A program made the translations under genes and the position numbers. A stretch of DNA of 64,000 bases from contig CAMQGK010000144.1 in the NCBI GenBank assembly GCA_947000775.1, forward strand, positions 13,324,501 to 13,388,500, in the 5' to 3' direction. The stretch is from Pterois miles. Its lineage: Eukaryota; Chordata; Actinopteri; Perciformes; Scorpaenidae. The notes under the pieces are model-generated. The model saw only the letters and a program-made list of their open reading frames with translations. It searched no databases and was not told the origin of the DNA. Shown one piece after another: positions 1-12,237 of this stretch (its first letter is position 1; each line of letters begins with the position of its first letter).

Positions 1-212
1 ACATTGTTCTCTCCAGCACCAAACAGGAAGTAGCAAACAGGGTTGAAAGTAAACATGGAGAAACTGGTTGTGGAGTGAACAAGAGTGCGTCTTTGACTTG
101 TCCTACTATTCGTACCACGATACAGCAGAGAAGGAAAAAAATCTGCAGCTCTCCAAATCCCCAGAGAGTATGCTATATGCTCTAGTTAGCTAGCTAACCA
201 CTGTATTAAACA

Positions 213-443
213 GGGCTATTTGCAGGCTAGTATTAGCCACTGGAATGTTTTCTATTAACCTATGAGCTAACAATATGTTTCAGCTCAAGATTAATGGCTT
301 CAACCATTTAAATAAGGCTATGGTAAACTTTCTCTCATATATCTGTGTATGATTGAAGCCAGCAATCTTCATCTGAAATGTACAATTAGCTCGTGGGTTA
401 ATAACAAACATTCCAGTAGCTAACTTAAGCTTGCAAATAGCCC
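213..443. repeat. Imperfect palindrome (foldback MITE-like)
   Basis: The left arm (about 213-308) is repeated in inverted orientation in the right arm (about 349-443). Both arms share GGGCTATTTGCA, CTGGAATGTTT, TATTAACC, GAGCTAA and TGGCTTCAA in mirrored order, separated by a loop of about 40 bases. This is the structure of a foldback miniature element or an inverted duplication. No coding potential is seen. Confidence 0.7.
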
Positions 444-1890
444 CATTTGAGTCAGTAGTCAGAATTAATTATCGCCAAGAAGTGACAGTCAATTGTTTGT
501 GCCATTACAACCCCAGCAGCCAGCAGCAAAGCGACGATTCCGCCATTTTGGACTGAAAGCGACTACTGGGCGCAAGTTAAAAGTCTGCCTAAAAAGTGGT
601 GTACAGAGGAAAAACAAAAATATTCTGTTCTATTGTCATATTCTACCAAAATGGCCTGTGTTGAACAATAAAATATCCGAAATACAAATAATTTTTTTCA
701 GTCCAAAGAGTTTGCCTCTATACTCTTTGCAGTGGTTAGCTAGCTAGCTAGTATACTAGTATACTCGCTAGGGATTTCAAGGGCTGCAATAATGTCTGTC
801 CACTTCTTTCTCAACAGTTTTCTACTTGTAAATTTTCACCAGGAGCAGATGTGACATAATCTCAAAAAGGTATGTAGTTATGTGTCTGTTATGTGACAAA
901 AAAGTTAGCGACATAAGACACATTTAGATGTGACAGGGTGTCAGACTTCAGGCATTACAGAGACAAGACAAACTTCTTTGTTACCGCCACACTTCATAAC
1001 TTATTCATGAACAAAATGTACTTTTAGCGCTTCAAATTGTACTGCAAATAACAATATTTTTGGATTGTTTTTGCAAGTAATTTGTAGCTGAACTCAAAGG
1101 TATTTCTGCAAACACCATCATGGAGTTCCGGCTGAATGTGTTTGGAATAAAGCAAATGAAGTGAACTTACAGCATGTGCCTGACAATAATGAGTACCACC
1201 ACCAGCTGAAAAGGAAAATGTTCTGCTGCTTTCTGTAACAGCTGCTGGATATGAGAACCAAAGCTGAACACATGGCCTTGGTTTGATTGAATCTTCTCTC
1301 AGGCGTCTTGTTCTGACAACTTAAAAATGACACACATGTCTTTTTCTTGAAAGTATCTTCCAGGTTCACTGTTTTTCCCTTGGGTTAGTGCTTCTGTAGC
1401 AGTGCCAGTGTGCATTCCAGGAACACTATTTTTTCACATTAGTATGTGAAATATGATTCAGGATACTTACAAACTACCTTGACTCCTCATGTTCATCCAA
1501 ACCTCCACAAGGGTAGTTTTACCTTCGTAAAATATCTCCTGTGTGAATGTAGTGAGAGGTGTTGTGTTACACAAGGCTCACTGCCTCCAGACCTTTCGCT
1601 GCTGTTTGTATACAATGAGTTAAACATAGATTGTAATGCATAAATAAATTTAATATATGGGCATATAGAAATGTACATAGATAGTGTACACACACAGTAT
1701 GTCCATTACTAAAACTCACATGTACAGTATGTCACATATTTCAAAATATAACAAAAATTGTTCACACATGTGGAGGATGGAAAGATGAATTCATAAATAA
1801 CTCAGACTATGTCATGTAGCAAAAATAATATTAAAAATAGATGTAACCATTAATTCATTGCAAAAAAATGTGACATAAATTGATATTTTT

Positions 1891-2110
1891 GTTTAATTTG
1901 CTTCTTTATTTTTTATTTGTCTCTATATTTATTCCCTTATTTTTTTGTTCTTCTGTTTAATTTTCACATTTATTGATTTATGTATGTAATTTTTATTTAT
2001 TTTTAAATGTATTTATCTATTTTATTTAGTTTTTATTTTTGCATTTATTTTGTATTTTATATTTATTTTTAAATGTATGTATTTATTTATGTATTTATTA
2101 TCTATACCTG
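1891..2110. repeat. ATTT-rich low-complexity tract
   Basis: Degenerate units of the ATTT/TTTA type run for roughly 220 bases and are almost free of G and C. Most likely simple-sequence expansion or the decayed tail of a retroelement. Confidence 0.6.
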
Positions 2111-2149
2111 CATGATTTCCCCAAAGATCGACTAAGATACACTTAACAA

Positions 2150-2365
2150 AACTGCTTAGGTAGGTTTAGGAAAAGATAGCAGTTTGGGTTTAAATAACAC
2201 GGGAAGTGGTGTAACTTAAGTACAGAATTTATGTGACAAAAAATACTTAGTAAGGTTTAGGGAAAGATTTGGTTTGGGTAAAATAACTGTTGAGGTGCTA
2301 TAACTAAAGTGGTTTCTCACGGGACAGGAACGCCGGCTAAAGCCCTGTGTTTGTTGACCCACCCA
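2150..2365 (-). repeat. Dispersed repeat family 'AACCTAACC', copy 1
   Basis: Read on the minus strand this contains the signature CCCAAAC..ATCTTTTCCTAAACCTA, twice in tandem, next to a block containing AAAGCCCTGTGTTTGTT. The same two modules recur near 3530-3735, 4250-4400, 19030-19230, 22180-22360 and 24950-25180 in both orientations, marking a dispersed non-coding family. Confidence 0.6.
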
Positions 2366-2369
2366 TCCA

Positions 2370-3525
2370 ACCCAACCTCCTCTCTTTGACCCTCTCTCTG
2401 CTTCCCAGTTCACAAATATGTAGATTACATACAAATTGATTTCGTGCTGACCATCACAAAGAAAAAAAAAGTGAAATTTGTGTCTATGTAGATGAATCAA
2501 TACGTTCAATTTTGTGACTAACTCACAAACTGCTGTGTAGCTGGGCTGGAAAGACAGAGTGCAGATGAGGGTGTAGCTGTGTGTCTTGCCTTCTTTCATG
2601 CCTCATCACCACGCTGTGCTTCATCATCACAGTGTGGTGAGAGAGAGCGTGAGGGAGAGTCTCAGGTGAAAGCCATGTATGTTCAGCAGTTGCTCCCAGT
2701 TATTTGGATGCTTTTTTGCAGATGAATATTTTATTACTGCCGGTTGCCTCTGTAAACAGAGAGCAGCAGCAGTTTATATAGTGAAGATAAAGTCCCAAAC
2801 CTCTCTGGGTTTACACAGTAAGTACAGGTAAACACACACTCCAATGGTCTGGGACATTGACACACAAATACCTGCAGATGCAAAAACTACATCTGCACTT
2901 ATAGACAGTGTGAGGGTTTTATAATATTGGTTCAGACTCAGCAATCTGTTTCAAAGGTTATTTTCCTTCCTGCAGTTTCCTCTGTATTTCCAACAGGCAA
3001 TGAGCTGCAAACCTCCAGCTCCAGTGGCCTCAATTACAGAGAAGGCTTCTTCTCAGGTTTGTGCTCAGAAAACTGTGGGCAAAAATCAGTGTCAAAGTTT
3101 GTTATTTATTCATTTTGACCTTGAGGTGCAAATGTTTCCAACACAGCAGCAGCTCTCCTGCACATATACGAGACAGCTGTGAAGCACATGATTGTACCTA
3201 TGATGAAAGCCAACAATAGGCTGCGGCACTCTGCATTGTAATAGCAATTAATTGTGAGTGGAAGTTAAAGCACTCTCAGGCACACTCACACTCCTGTGTT
3301 GTAAATGATGAAGTGTATACGCTTCCCTTTTTTATGAATTAGTTGGGCAGTTGAGTTTTAAAAAACCATCAGGAGATTTCGTTAAAGAGTAAAATCTTAC
3401 TCCGCTCTCGCTAATGAGGCCCCTGCTTTACAACAAAACTCACTGATCTGATGAAACTTAGTTTTTTTATTGGCCTAGCCTCCTAAAATTAGGTTCCCAT
3501 ACAACAAAAATTATGTGGAGTGGGA
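2370..3525. other. Intergenic, nothing recognised
   Basis: No gene, RNA gene or repeat of a recognised family is visible. The short ORFs here lack protein-like composition. Confidence 0.45.
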
Positions 3526-3529
3526 AATA

Positions 3530-3735
3530 TCTTTTCTCCCGGTTACGTTTGTTTTTGACGTATCACAAATAGGGTGGTTCAAACAAACACAGGGCTTTCA
3601 CCCAGGAGAACGCTATCTGTGTCCTGTGTGAAACTACAAGTTAACACTGACTTACATTATTTTACATCAGTAACTTGAATAACATAGCAAACTAAACCTA
3701 ACCAAGTAGTTTTGTTTCCTTAACATAACCAGATG
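3530..3735 (+). repeat. 'AACCTAACC' dispersed repeat, copy 2
   Basis: Contains ACTAAACCTAACCAAGTAG and the partner block CACAGGGCTTTCACCCAGG, matching the copies at 2150-2365 and 24950-25180. Confidence 0.55.
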
Positions 3736-3935
3736 GGAGATTATCCCAGCTGACACTGGGTAAAGGCGAGATACACCCTGGACAGGTCACCAGACTGTCA
3801 CAGGGCTGGCACATGGGTAATTTTAGAGGCAACAGTTAACCCAACCTGCATGTCTTGGTGGGAAGAAGCCAGAGAAAACCCACAGAAACATGCAGACTCC
3901 ACACAGAGGGGCCCCAAGCCAGGTCTGAACCTGTG
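3735..3935 (-). repeat. Antisense fish SINE/L2-tail fragment
   Basis: On the minus strand this carries GTGTGGAGT..GCATG, a CTTCCCACCAAGACATGCAGG stretch and GACCTGTCCAGGGTGTA in the same order as the complete element at 5365-5730. It is a truncated copy in reverse orientation, directly abutting the next SINE. Confidence 0.65.
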
Positions 3936-3937
3936 AC

Positions 3938-4215
3938 CCCTGTGCGTTTGTGGCTCAGAGGTAGAGCAGGTTGTCCACATATCAGAAGGTCGGTGGTTCA
4001 GTCCTTCCAGTCACATGTCGAACTGTCCTTGAACAAGATACTTCACCCCAAATTGCTCTGGGCAAAGGCTGTACCTTCGGTGTAATTAGATCCCGATAGG
4101 CAGGTTGCGTTGTATTAATGTGCGTGTGAATGGGTGAATGTCGACATGTAGTGCAAAGCTCTGAATGGTTGGAAGACTAGCAAAGCACTATGTAAATTGA
4201 AGTCCATTTACCTTT
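3938..4215 (+). repeat. tRNA-derived fish SINE
   Basis: The head resembles a tRNA: GTGGCTCAGAGGTAGAGCAG is an A-box and GGTGGTTCAGTCC a B-box. The body has the common fish motifs TGTCCTTGAACAAGATACTT and GAATGGGTGAATGTCGACA, and the end CACTATGTAAATTGAAGTCC is typical of this SINE class. It is not a functional tRNA gene because the acceptor and anticodon arms do not pair properly. Confidence 0.75.
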
Positions 4216-4239
4216 CTTTAAGGTGGCTATAATGTGTTT

Positions 4240-4400
4240 TGTTGCCGTCCCCGTCCACAGCGCTGTAATCACAGGACACGGACAGCTGTTTGTGAAGTGA
4301 AACTTAATCACAGGACACAAGCAGTGGGTCTCCTGAAGGAAAGCCCCGTCTTAGTTGAATACTGAGCCAGAGATTCATAACATAAGCTAACATTAACCGC
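4240..4400 (+). repeat. 'AACCTAACC' family fragment
   Basis: Shares the CACAGGACACGGACAGCTG and CTCCTGAAGGAAAGCCCCG module with the copy at about 22260-22330. The AACCTAACC part itself is missing. Confidence 0.4.
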
Positions 4401-5350
4401 TATAATCTCCTGGTTATACCAGAACAGGGCTGTGTTCAAATAGTCTTTTTAGCTCAAGAAGGTTCTAACGGAGTGAAATGACCAGAAGTATCTCAGTAGC
4501 AGCCACGATAAGAGCTGGTCGAACTCTCTAAAGAGTAAATAAAGGTGCTTCCTGTCTCACTCCGTTTACTATAGGATACACTGGACTATTCTTTACCAAA
4601 GGAAAGGAGATACTAATATCCCACAACAACAAACAATATGCTTATCTTTCTATAGTATATTATTATTATTATTATTATATTATTCTTATGCAGTCATACT
4701 GATAGGGATTCATGTTTAATATGAGTGGACAATTAATTATTAATTATTTATTTTGTAAAAAACACCACGTAAAACACAAACATCAATTAACAAATAATCA
4801 ACACAAATAAATATTGTTAATCCGATAGGAAGTTGGAAGAATCACAGCCTACACCCCTTCTCCATAACACGAACAGTCAACTCAATATCATATATTCCTT
4901 TGTTTCTTTCAATTCCAGCCTTGGTAATAAAGCAGCTTTTTTCACTGCTTGTCCACATTTAAGGTCAGATTATCTTTTATTATGTGCTGATGTTGAGAGT
5001 TACAACAGCAGCAGGACCTGCAGTGTCGCTCTTTCACACATCGTGGGTGATGCAGTCGGTCACTCCCAGAGCTATTTATGAAAACACGCGGAAAGTACCT
5101 TTGTAATATTGTAGTTTCACCACTGCAGACCTGCGTCACTAACATCCGCCGTCGTCACATCATAATAACGGAGCCTAGTTTAGTGCAGTCAGACTCTCTT
5201 AACACCACGGTTGTCCTTTTGAATTCTCCTACACGTCTTTCCTTGACCTCATGACGTTTTCCATTGAAGTCAATGAAAAGTGGTTAGGACTTTTCAACAG
5301 CCCAAGTAAGGCGTAACAGCAAACTTTATGTGTGTATTTAATTGACTAAG
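4400..5350. other. Intergenic, nothing recognised
   Basis: Only a short TTA-repeat (about 4655-4680) and AT-rich sequence are seen. No supported gene. Confidence 0.45.
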
Positions 5351-5364
5351 GGTGTGTTTTATTG

Positions 5365-5730
5365 GGGCTGCACGGTGGTGCAGTAGTTAGCACTGTCACA
5401 GCAAGAGGGTCGCTTGTTCGAATCCGGCTTGGGACTCTTCTGTGTGGAGTTTGCATGTTCTCCCCGTGTAAGCGTGGGTTTTCTCCGGGTACTCCGGCTT
5501 CCTCCCACAGTCCAAAGACATGCTGTTTAGGTTAATTGATCACTCTAAATTGCCCGTAGGTGTGAATGTGAGCGTGAATGGTTGTCTGTCTATATGTTGT
5601 CTGTCTCTATGTGCCCTGCGATGGACTGGCGACCTGTCCAGGGTGAACCCCGCCTTCGCCCTATGCCAGCTGGGATCGGCTCCAGCCCCCCCGCGACCCC
5701 CAACGGGATAAGCGGTTGACGATGGATGGA
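5365..5730 (+). repeat. Full-length fish SINE with 12-bp target duplication
   Basis: A complete copy of a very common fish SINE. It starts GGGCTGCACGGTGGTGCAG, has a B-box-like TTGTTCGAATCC, then TGTGTGGAGTTTGCATGTTC, CCGGCTTCCTCCCACAG and GCGACCTGTCCAGGGTGAAC, and ends in an L2-like tail with AAGCGGTTGACGATGGATGG. Identical 12-bp copies of TGTGTTTTATTG lie at 5353-5364 and 5731-5742, which are the target-site duplications. The style is that of Mermaid/HE1-type elements; the exact family name is from memory. Confidence 0.9.
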
Positions 5731-5742
5731 TGTGTTTTATTG

Positions 5743-7189
5743 CTCATACAGTAAATTCAACTTCAAATATGTTATTTCATCTTTCAAACGTTACATAGCC
5801 TTGTTTTAAATTACTGTACACAACAGCCGGACTGCTTCCAGGTTAACACATCAGTAACTTTAACCTGCTTTATTGGCAGAATCTTCTTTGGCATTATTGG
5901 ACCAAAAAATCCATAATAACCTTTCAGCATTTTGAAATTCAAGTGTTCTCAGAGAAAACTAAGGCGAGTTTGTACCTCTTCGATTCCTTTCCTCAACTCC
6001 TCTCTTCACGTCTTAGTCCTTCCCACCTGAGATACAAGGAGAGAAGAAACAAGGTAATATGGTTTTAGAGAAATGAGACATCTGCCTGGTCTGTGAAATC
6101 TCGCAGATACCGTTTGGAGCACCAGAGGCACATTATACTGTGAGGATATAGTGACCATTTTATGAAAATAACTTTCCAAAATCATATTTGCTCCAACTTG
6201 CCTACCCCAGCTTTTACACATTAATAACTTGAGGGACCACTCCTCAGAAAGAGTACATTTTTCCATTCTGAACATCAACATTCGCTGCAAGTAAAACAAA
6301 AAGCAGAGAAGAGAGGAGCAAGCTGGGAAGAAGAAATAATCATGAAGTATTATGAGTACAGTTGCCGGAGAGAGTAGCTTCCCCATTCCTCTCAGTTTAT
6401 TTGCTTTTAAAATGACATTATTGTTTGAATGTACAGAGAGCAGAGAGAGTGAAGGAAGACTGATGAGTTAGTGACAAAGAGAGTAAAGGGAAAAGCAGAG
6501 AAAAAGAAGACATACTGAGGGGATACGAGCATTTAAAAGACAGATTATGAAGATATATGCGAGGGAGAGGTGAACACGGAGGAGAGGGAGAAAGAACAGA
6601 GTGAAGGTTATTCTAATGAATGGTTAAACTGGGGAAGGCAGCGAGGAGAGAGAAGAAAGCAACGAAGAGAGGAGAGGGAGGTTGGGAAGAGAATGTCAAG
6701 GGATGTTTAAAGAAAGATGGTTTCTTATAAGAAAAAAAAAGGGAAGGAAGGTCGCTTTGTGTGTGTGTGTGTGACCTTGAGCGACCAAATCAGTAGCTAC
6801 ATGTAATTGAAGGCATTTTACAAAAGTGCAGAAAACACACACATATTCAGTGTCGACATGACGACTGAAGAGAGTAGTAATGGTCTGCAAGGCTCATTAC
6901 ACATGAGGAAGGAGAGAGATGAAGAAATCACACTCTCACCTCCATTACAATGAATTTTAAATGTACAGCAATGTAAACAAAACTCATGCATTTAGACATA
7001 TCAGCCCACTTAGTTTCAGTACCACTAATTTTATTTTTATCTTTCTCAAAACCATTTAAACTTGTAAAAGTTTCTAAATGTTCTTAATTCTACTAAACCG
7101 GTGAAATCTCACTTGTGAAATAAAATTTAACTTTTTGGCACTTTTAAAACATTTTCCACAGTTAATTGCAATTAAATGCACATTTTTTT
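5743..7189. other. Intergenic with purine-rich tract
   Basis: About 6410-6720 is strongly purine-biased on the + strand (GAGAGAG, GGAGAGGGAG), followed by a short (GT)n at about 6756-6772. No gene is recognised. Confidence 0.5.
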
Positions 7190-7640
7190 ATCTGTTCAAA
7201 ATGTACCTCAAATTGAGATTTGTCAGATTCATTTTAATGCCACCAATTTCTTTAACACATTAACACAATCAATCTTTAGGAGGCTGTAGCGGGCTCAGTT
7301 TAAAGCTAGAAGACACTGGTATCAGCTAGAAAACTAGAAAACCTGAGGAATCCATTGATACCAACCATGTCATACTAGCTTGTTGAGAAGGAGGTGAAAT
7401 AACGCTCCAAACTCATTGTAAATTTTGGTGAGGAAAACTGTCATGGCCATTTTCAAAGGGGTCGCTTGTCTCTGACCTCAAGATATATGAATGTAAATGG
7501 GTTCTACGGGTACCCACCAGTCTCCCCTTTACAGACATGAATATGATAATCACATGCAGTTTGGGGCAAGTCATAAGTAATAATCAAGTCAAGACACTGA
7601 CACACCATGTTATGATCTGAGCATATTTTTATGCTAAATG
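7190..7640 (-). repeat. Dispersed repeat copy (related to 18064-18560 and 35640-35850)
   Basis: Carries AAAATGTACCTCAAATTGAGA, GGAATCCATTGATACCAACC, TGGCCATTTTCAAAGGGG and GATAATCACATGCAGTTTGGG. The same blocks occur, mostly in the opposite orientation, at 18064-18560, 23600-23810 and 35640-35850. Confidence 0.6.
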
Positions 7641-7669
7641 CAGTACCTGTAAGGGTTTCGGGACAATAA

Positions 7670-8044
7670 CATCACTTATTATGTGTGTGGTGGTATCTGT
7701 ATTTACAAAGACCCTTCCCTCTGCATGTGCTTTTTTATTTTGCTGTGTTCAGGACGTTCTTGGGCGTCTACCTCTATTAAATATATAACGACCAGGTGTC
7801 AGATTGTAAGCATGCATCCAACAGGCAGCTATGAAAATGGCAGACACAGCAGCAATCGCATCACCAATACAGCGAGGTGAAGCGCCAGGAGGACAAAGTT
7901 CATTAAAATAAAGAGAGGGAATCTGATGTTGCTTTGGCTTGGCGAGCACCGTAACCCTTGTTAAGCTGTTAGGGAAAAGGGGGCAACTGTGAATGTTGCA
8001 TTTACAAATTACACCTGACAAACCCTACGCATTGTGCCTTTAAA
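7670..8044 (-). repeat. TTAA-type miniature element, related to 14278-14520
   Basis: The right end CATTGTGCCTTTAA reads TTAAAGGCACAATG in reverse complement, a TTAAAGG terminus like several other elements in the window. Internal blocks (GGTGGTATCTGTATTTACA; TTATTTTGCTGTGTTC) match the sequence at 14375-14445. Confidence 0.5.
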
Positions 8045-9055
8045 TATAACAGTATCTGAGGACCACAGTCACAGAAACAGTAACAAACCATTTAATTGAT
8101 TAATAACTAATTGTACAGTCAAATAGGAATTAATCAGTTTGTCAAATCAAATAGATATCAGGGTGCCTGTTACGTCCCATGTGGATAAGTTGCAGGCTAA
8201 TAAGCTCATTCTCCCATAGCAAGACCCAAAGTGTCACTGAAAGGCTAAACGGAGAAGCTAAATGACTCAGCAAATAGCGATTAATGGGTTTAGCAAAAGC
8301 AGCAGGGAAATGCTAATGCAAATTGGAAAAGAAGTTGCCCTTTTAAATGCCTGATTAAAAACTGTATTCTTGATTAATGTGTGAATGTGTGAGTGTGAAT
8401 GTGTGAATCCAGTTATTTATTTCTCTTTTTAAACTGCATCTGAAATAGATTTTCAAATTTTATTATGCATCTACAAATTCACTAATGTATCTTTAGATGA
8501 CGTGCTCATTGACTGTTTTATGGTGTGTTTGTAACTCCCTTTTTAATTTGAACTATTGTCTGACAAATCGGTGTTGCCCATGAAAATGTCAAATAATGAA
8601 TTGATTTGTAATTTTGTCAATTTATTTGTAGATAATAAATACATTTATAAATAAAATTTTTACTATTATCCAGCTTGACAAAGACCAAACCTGTGTTTTT
8701 GCATGTTGCACTGACCTTTTTTTACGATTTTTAAATTTACAGTTGAACTAAAAAGTAGTCATTAGTGAATAAGGGCTATTTAAAGAATGCTTCACTGCAT
8801 TTTGTGTTTATTAAACAGAATGTTGTTGTGGTTACTGCACATGAGGATCTGAAATAACCTTCTGATCAGTTTAGTTTGACAGACAACAAGCGCTGGATCA
8901 CGATTACTCAACCAGGATGAAGAGCTCTGAAACCAGTGTAAGGTAAGTTACTCAACATTTTGAGCTTCTAAAATCCTTAAGAGCCAGAGGAGGAAGGAGG
9001 AGAGAAATGTACAATATTAATATCTATTTAGCCAGTCATTACAAGTAGCCATTGA
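8045..9055. other. Intergenic, nothing recognised
   Basis: AT-rich sequence with no supported gene or family repeat. Confidence 0.45.
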
Positions 9056-9640
9056 CAGAGAGCTACAGGAATAAGTCCTAAAACCCGGAAATTTAGGAGA
9101 TTTAGCATTTTAACACTTCCGGTTCCCTCGTCTGGACGTCATTGGGGTTTTTGGATATGTTTTTAGTTAGTTGCCTGACATAAGGTCTGTGGTTAACACG
9201 AGCTGAAAATATTTTAACGTTTTGTTCTATGATATAAAATGCATCACTAAATATCCTACCAATTTTGAAACCTTAATGTGTCTTTATAAGGGTGGTTGCT
9301 TACAAGTGGCTAAATGAGCCTATTAAACGTCATCGCACCGACTCATCCTCATCCTTCACTCACGCTCACACGACCGTGGTTTAGTTCGTTTATATCCTAA
9401 CAGCTTTTTACTTCTGGCGATTGCATTCACATTTCAAAAAAAAAGTCATAAAAGTTTATTCATGTTTATTTGTGGAGATTATCTTCCTGAACAGTAAGAG
9501 TCATAAACGTGTGTTTGCCACAGAGTTTATTTTCTGCAATAATCCAAAACTGTCGAGGGAACCCAGGGTGATGCAAACTTCCTGCTTGGCCTAGAAATAT
9601 ACCTCATCCCTGGAGCACTCTATTTTCCCTTACTCTAAAT
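9056..9640 (+). repeat. Dispersed DNA-transposon-like repeat (family R2), copy 1
   Basis: Shares over most of its length a colinear series of blocks with 15943-16625: CTACAGGAAT, TAAAACCCGGAAATT, TTTTAACACTTC, TGCTTACAAGTGGCTAAATGA, GCGATTGCATTCACA, GCAATAATCCAAAACT and CTTGGCCTA. Parts recur at 30000-30612 and 40676-41169. Probably non-autonomous and non-coding. Confidence 0.7.
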
Positions 9641-10601
9641 TTAATTGAGGTGAAAGGTCATTGAGATAATCTATTTTTCTACGCTGAAACAATGAAATAT
9701 GTAATGAAACAAATGATGCACTTGTGTCAGTAAATACAACACACCATTATGCAGGTGTCTTATAATTTGTGAGAATGTAGATTAGAGTTACCAACAACAA
9801 ATAAGTCTCAACTGTGTGATTAGGAATGCGTAATACATAACAGAACGGGCATAAAAATAAGCACTCTTTCTCTTTTGTCCTCATGTCTATTGCAGCAGTC
9901 AGTGAGAAAACGATTTCATCCACTGACAGCTCAACTCTCCCAATCCCCAAAGATTATGAGGCCCTCAAACTTCTGGGTGAAGGTGGCTTTGGAAAATTGA
10001 TCAAATGTGTGAAATGAAGCACTAACAGACTAACTAACAGACTGTGGCCCTAAATATGTCCTGGCATGGTTATGGCCTCCACAGTGAGGTGAGATTTTGA
10101 TTTCACACATGCAATATAGACATAGACATCAATGGTTATGGTAATAATGGCAGGACTGCATACTGTATACATCAGACCAGCACATACAGGTACTAAAGTC
10201 TTTTGGAAGGAAACCGAAGATCCCACAGATATCAATGCAATTTAATGTATGTTTGGATTGTAACTGTGACAAACTTGTATCTCTTGCTATACAAATGTTT
10301 ATTTTACACAAGTCTAAATATTTTTGAAATCTTGCCTGATCCTGAGCGTTTACAATACCTTAATAAATTTAGGTTGATCACCACCATGTCCCTTCAGTCT
10401 TCCCCTGTCCAAATCTCTGGGTAAAAGCCTCGGTTAAACCGCTACAGAACAGCTTTTCACCACTTTCTCTTCTGTGACAGTGAATTTCTCTCCCCCAGAA
10501 GGGAACACAGCATCTGCAATGACGCAGTGCTGGTCTGGTCTATAGCTTGGAGCCATAAAGCCCCTCGATTATATGGTTTTAGGACATGGCAGGAGAACAA
10601 A

Positions 10602-10655
10602 TCAGAGATCAGTATTTTTGGATTTATTGTTGGTGCAACCAACTACACAGCAACT
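10602..10655 (-). pseudogene. THAP-domain start fragment, copy 1
   Basis: On the minus strand the frame reads SCCVVGCTNNKSKNTDL and then stops. C-x4-C followed by N-x-KSKN is the N-terminal end of the THAP zinc finger (the first two of the C2CH ligands). The remaining ligands are absent. Similar fragments lie at 13115-13204 and 16732-16824. It lies in an intron of the kinase pseudogene. Confidence 0.6.
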
Positions 10656-10675
10656 CATCGGCAAAGCATTGTTAC

Positions 10676-10990
10676 TAGGGCTGTCAGTCGATTAAAGTAT
10701 TTCATTGTGATTAATCACATGATTGTCCATAGTTTATCGCGATTAATCACAAATTATTAAAACCACACATTTTTACCTGTTCACAATGTACCTTAAATGG
10801 AGATTTGTCAAGTATTTAATACTTTTATCAACATGGGAGTGGACAAATATGCTGTTTTGTGCAAATGTATCTTCTTGGAAATCCATTAACATACAAAACA
10901 TTAACTGATGTTTTCCCCCAAAGCAGGTGTGGTCATGCAAGCCTAGTCTGGATGATATTGCCTGTCTGATGTGTACAAAACTACAAAGTG
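10676..10990 (+). repeat. Dispersed repeat R3 (ATTAATCGCGATTAAT type)
   Basis: Begins GGGCTGTCAGTCGATTAAAG, continues with GATTAATCACATGATTGTCC and TATCGCGATTAATCAC, then TACCTTAAATGGAGATTTGTC and GGGAGTGGACAAATATGCTG. The same order is found at 18064-18560 and 40316-40500. It lies in intron 1 of the kinase pseudogene. Confidence 0.7.
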
Positions 10991-11639
10991 GCAATAAAGA
11001 GCCTGACTGACAGTATCACAGACCATGAATGGGCAGCATAGACTATGAAAGCAATTCAAGCAGGCTGCATGAAATTCCAGATGTGCCAGCAAACTATGCC
11101 AGATGCTAGATGTCCACTTGAGTTTGTTTTTTTATAATATTTCTGAGTAAAACTTTATTGGTGATGACTGTTGTTGTTATTGAGGATGTCTAGTTAGTTC
11201 ATGTGAACATACCAGTTAACTTGTCATGTCTCCCATGATGAAGAGACTCATGTGCCACGGTATGGACAGGTTTAACATCGTCACGTTTCATGGCATTGCC
11301 TCCAGGCAGGGTTTGAGATGTCTGGTCTTTGAGGTATTGGACATGACCCTCCATGACTTCCTTATGAAGACACGTTTCTCTATGTTTCTGGACGATGTCC
11401 GAACTGTCATCCAGCAGGTATGTTTCAAACGGTGGTCCACACTTTAAACACTTGTGACTTCAGATCAGAGCTCCGTTTCTATGTGATCAAAGTTTACGCA
11501 ACAAAAGTTTTCTATAGATACATTTTAATATTTTTATTATTTGGTGCAGTTGGCAGAAGCATTCACCTGAACCTGAAGAGGGTCGATGTGAAAATAGACA
11601 ACACCATGATTGTGAATCACAAGCAACGGCCACTCAGGG

Positions 11640-12237
11640 TAGAGGTAAGATCTTTAGCCCGAGCCCGAGTCCGAGCCCGACCCGGCCCGAAATTTGGGCC
11701 GGGTCGGGCCCAAAATGTCAATTATCACGTTCGGGTCGGGCCGGGCTTCTCTCTCACTAACTTTTTTTAATAAATATATATTTATATATTATGTATACTA
11801 AAACGATGTATAGATATTAAACTAAGGAATACTTGTTATAAAATAAATAATTTGGATAAAACAGAGAAGGCGCTGTATGGTAAGATATAAATGTTTATTG
11901 AATATGCATCTTACAGTCTTGTTTAACTGGGAGAATTCCTTACAAAAGACAGGCTTTAATTTGTTATCATGATGCACAGGCATCGTCACAAATGTGATCA
12001 CACAAATCGCAACCAGTCCCTTTTCCCGGAGCAGCGCTCTGTCCGGGTCTGACTGATGCGTCCCCTCCCTTTCCTCCTCCTCCTGAGTCCTCACAAATAA
12101 AATATAAAATTTCGGGTTTGTTTCGGGCTCGGGCCTGCAAATCAAGTTAATTGATTGGGCTCGGGCTGGGTCGGGCTTTAATACCCGCGGGCCTGGGTCG
12201 GGTCGGGCTGGATTTTTTAGGCCCGATCTTACCTCTA
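11640..12237. mobile_element. Non-autonomous hAT-type transposon inserted in kinase pseudogene exon
   Basis: The element begins TAGAGGTAAGATC and ends GATCTTACCTCTA, a perfect 13-bp terminal inverted repeat. It is flanked by identical 8-bp copies of ACTCAGGG (11632-11639 and 12238-12245). An 8-bp duplication and ends matching YARNG are hallmarks of the hAT superfamily. The subterminal regions are rich in CCCGAG and GGGTCGGGC motifs in inverted arrangement; the middle is AT-rich and encodes no transposase. Without the element and one duplication, the kinase reading frame runs straight from the NHKQRPLR segment into VKLIDFG. Confidence 0.93.

Larger units (their letters stand above)
1..2140. 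other. Intergenic, no gene recognised
   Basis: No open frame here shows protein-like composition or splice-site support. The stretch is AT-rich and contains the foldback element at 213-443, runs of TAGCTAGC near 188 and 737, and a degenerate ATTT-rich low-complexity block at 1891-2110. It appears to be ordinary teleost intergenic DNA. Confidence 0.6.
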
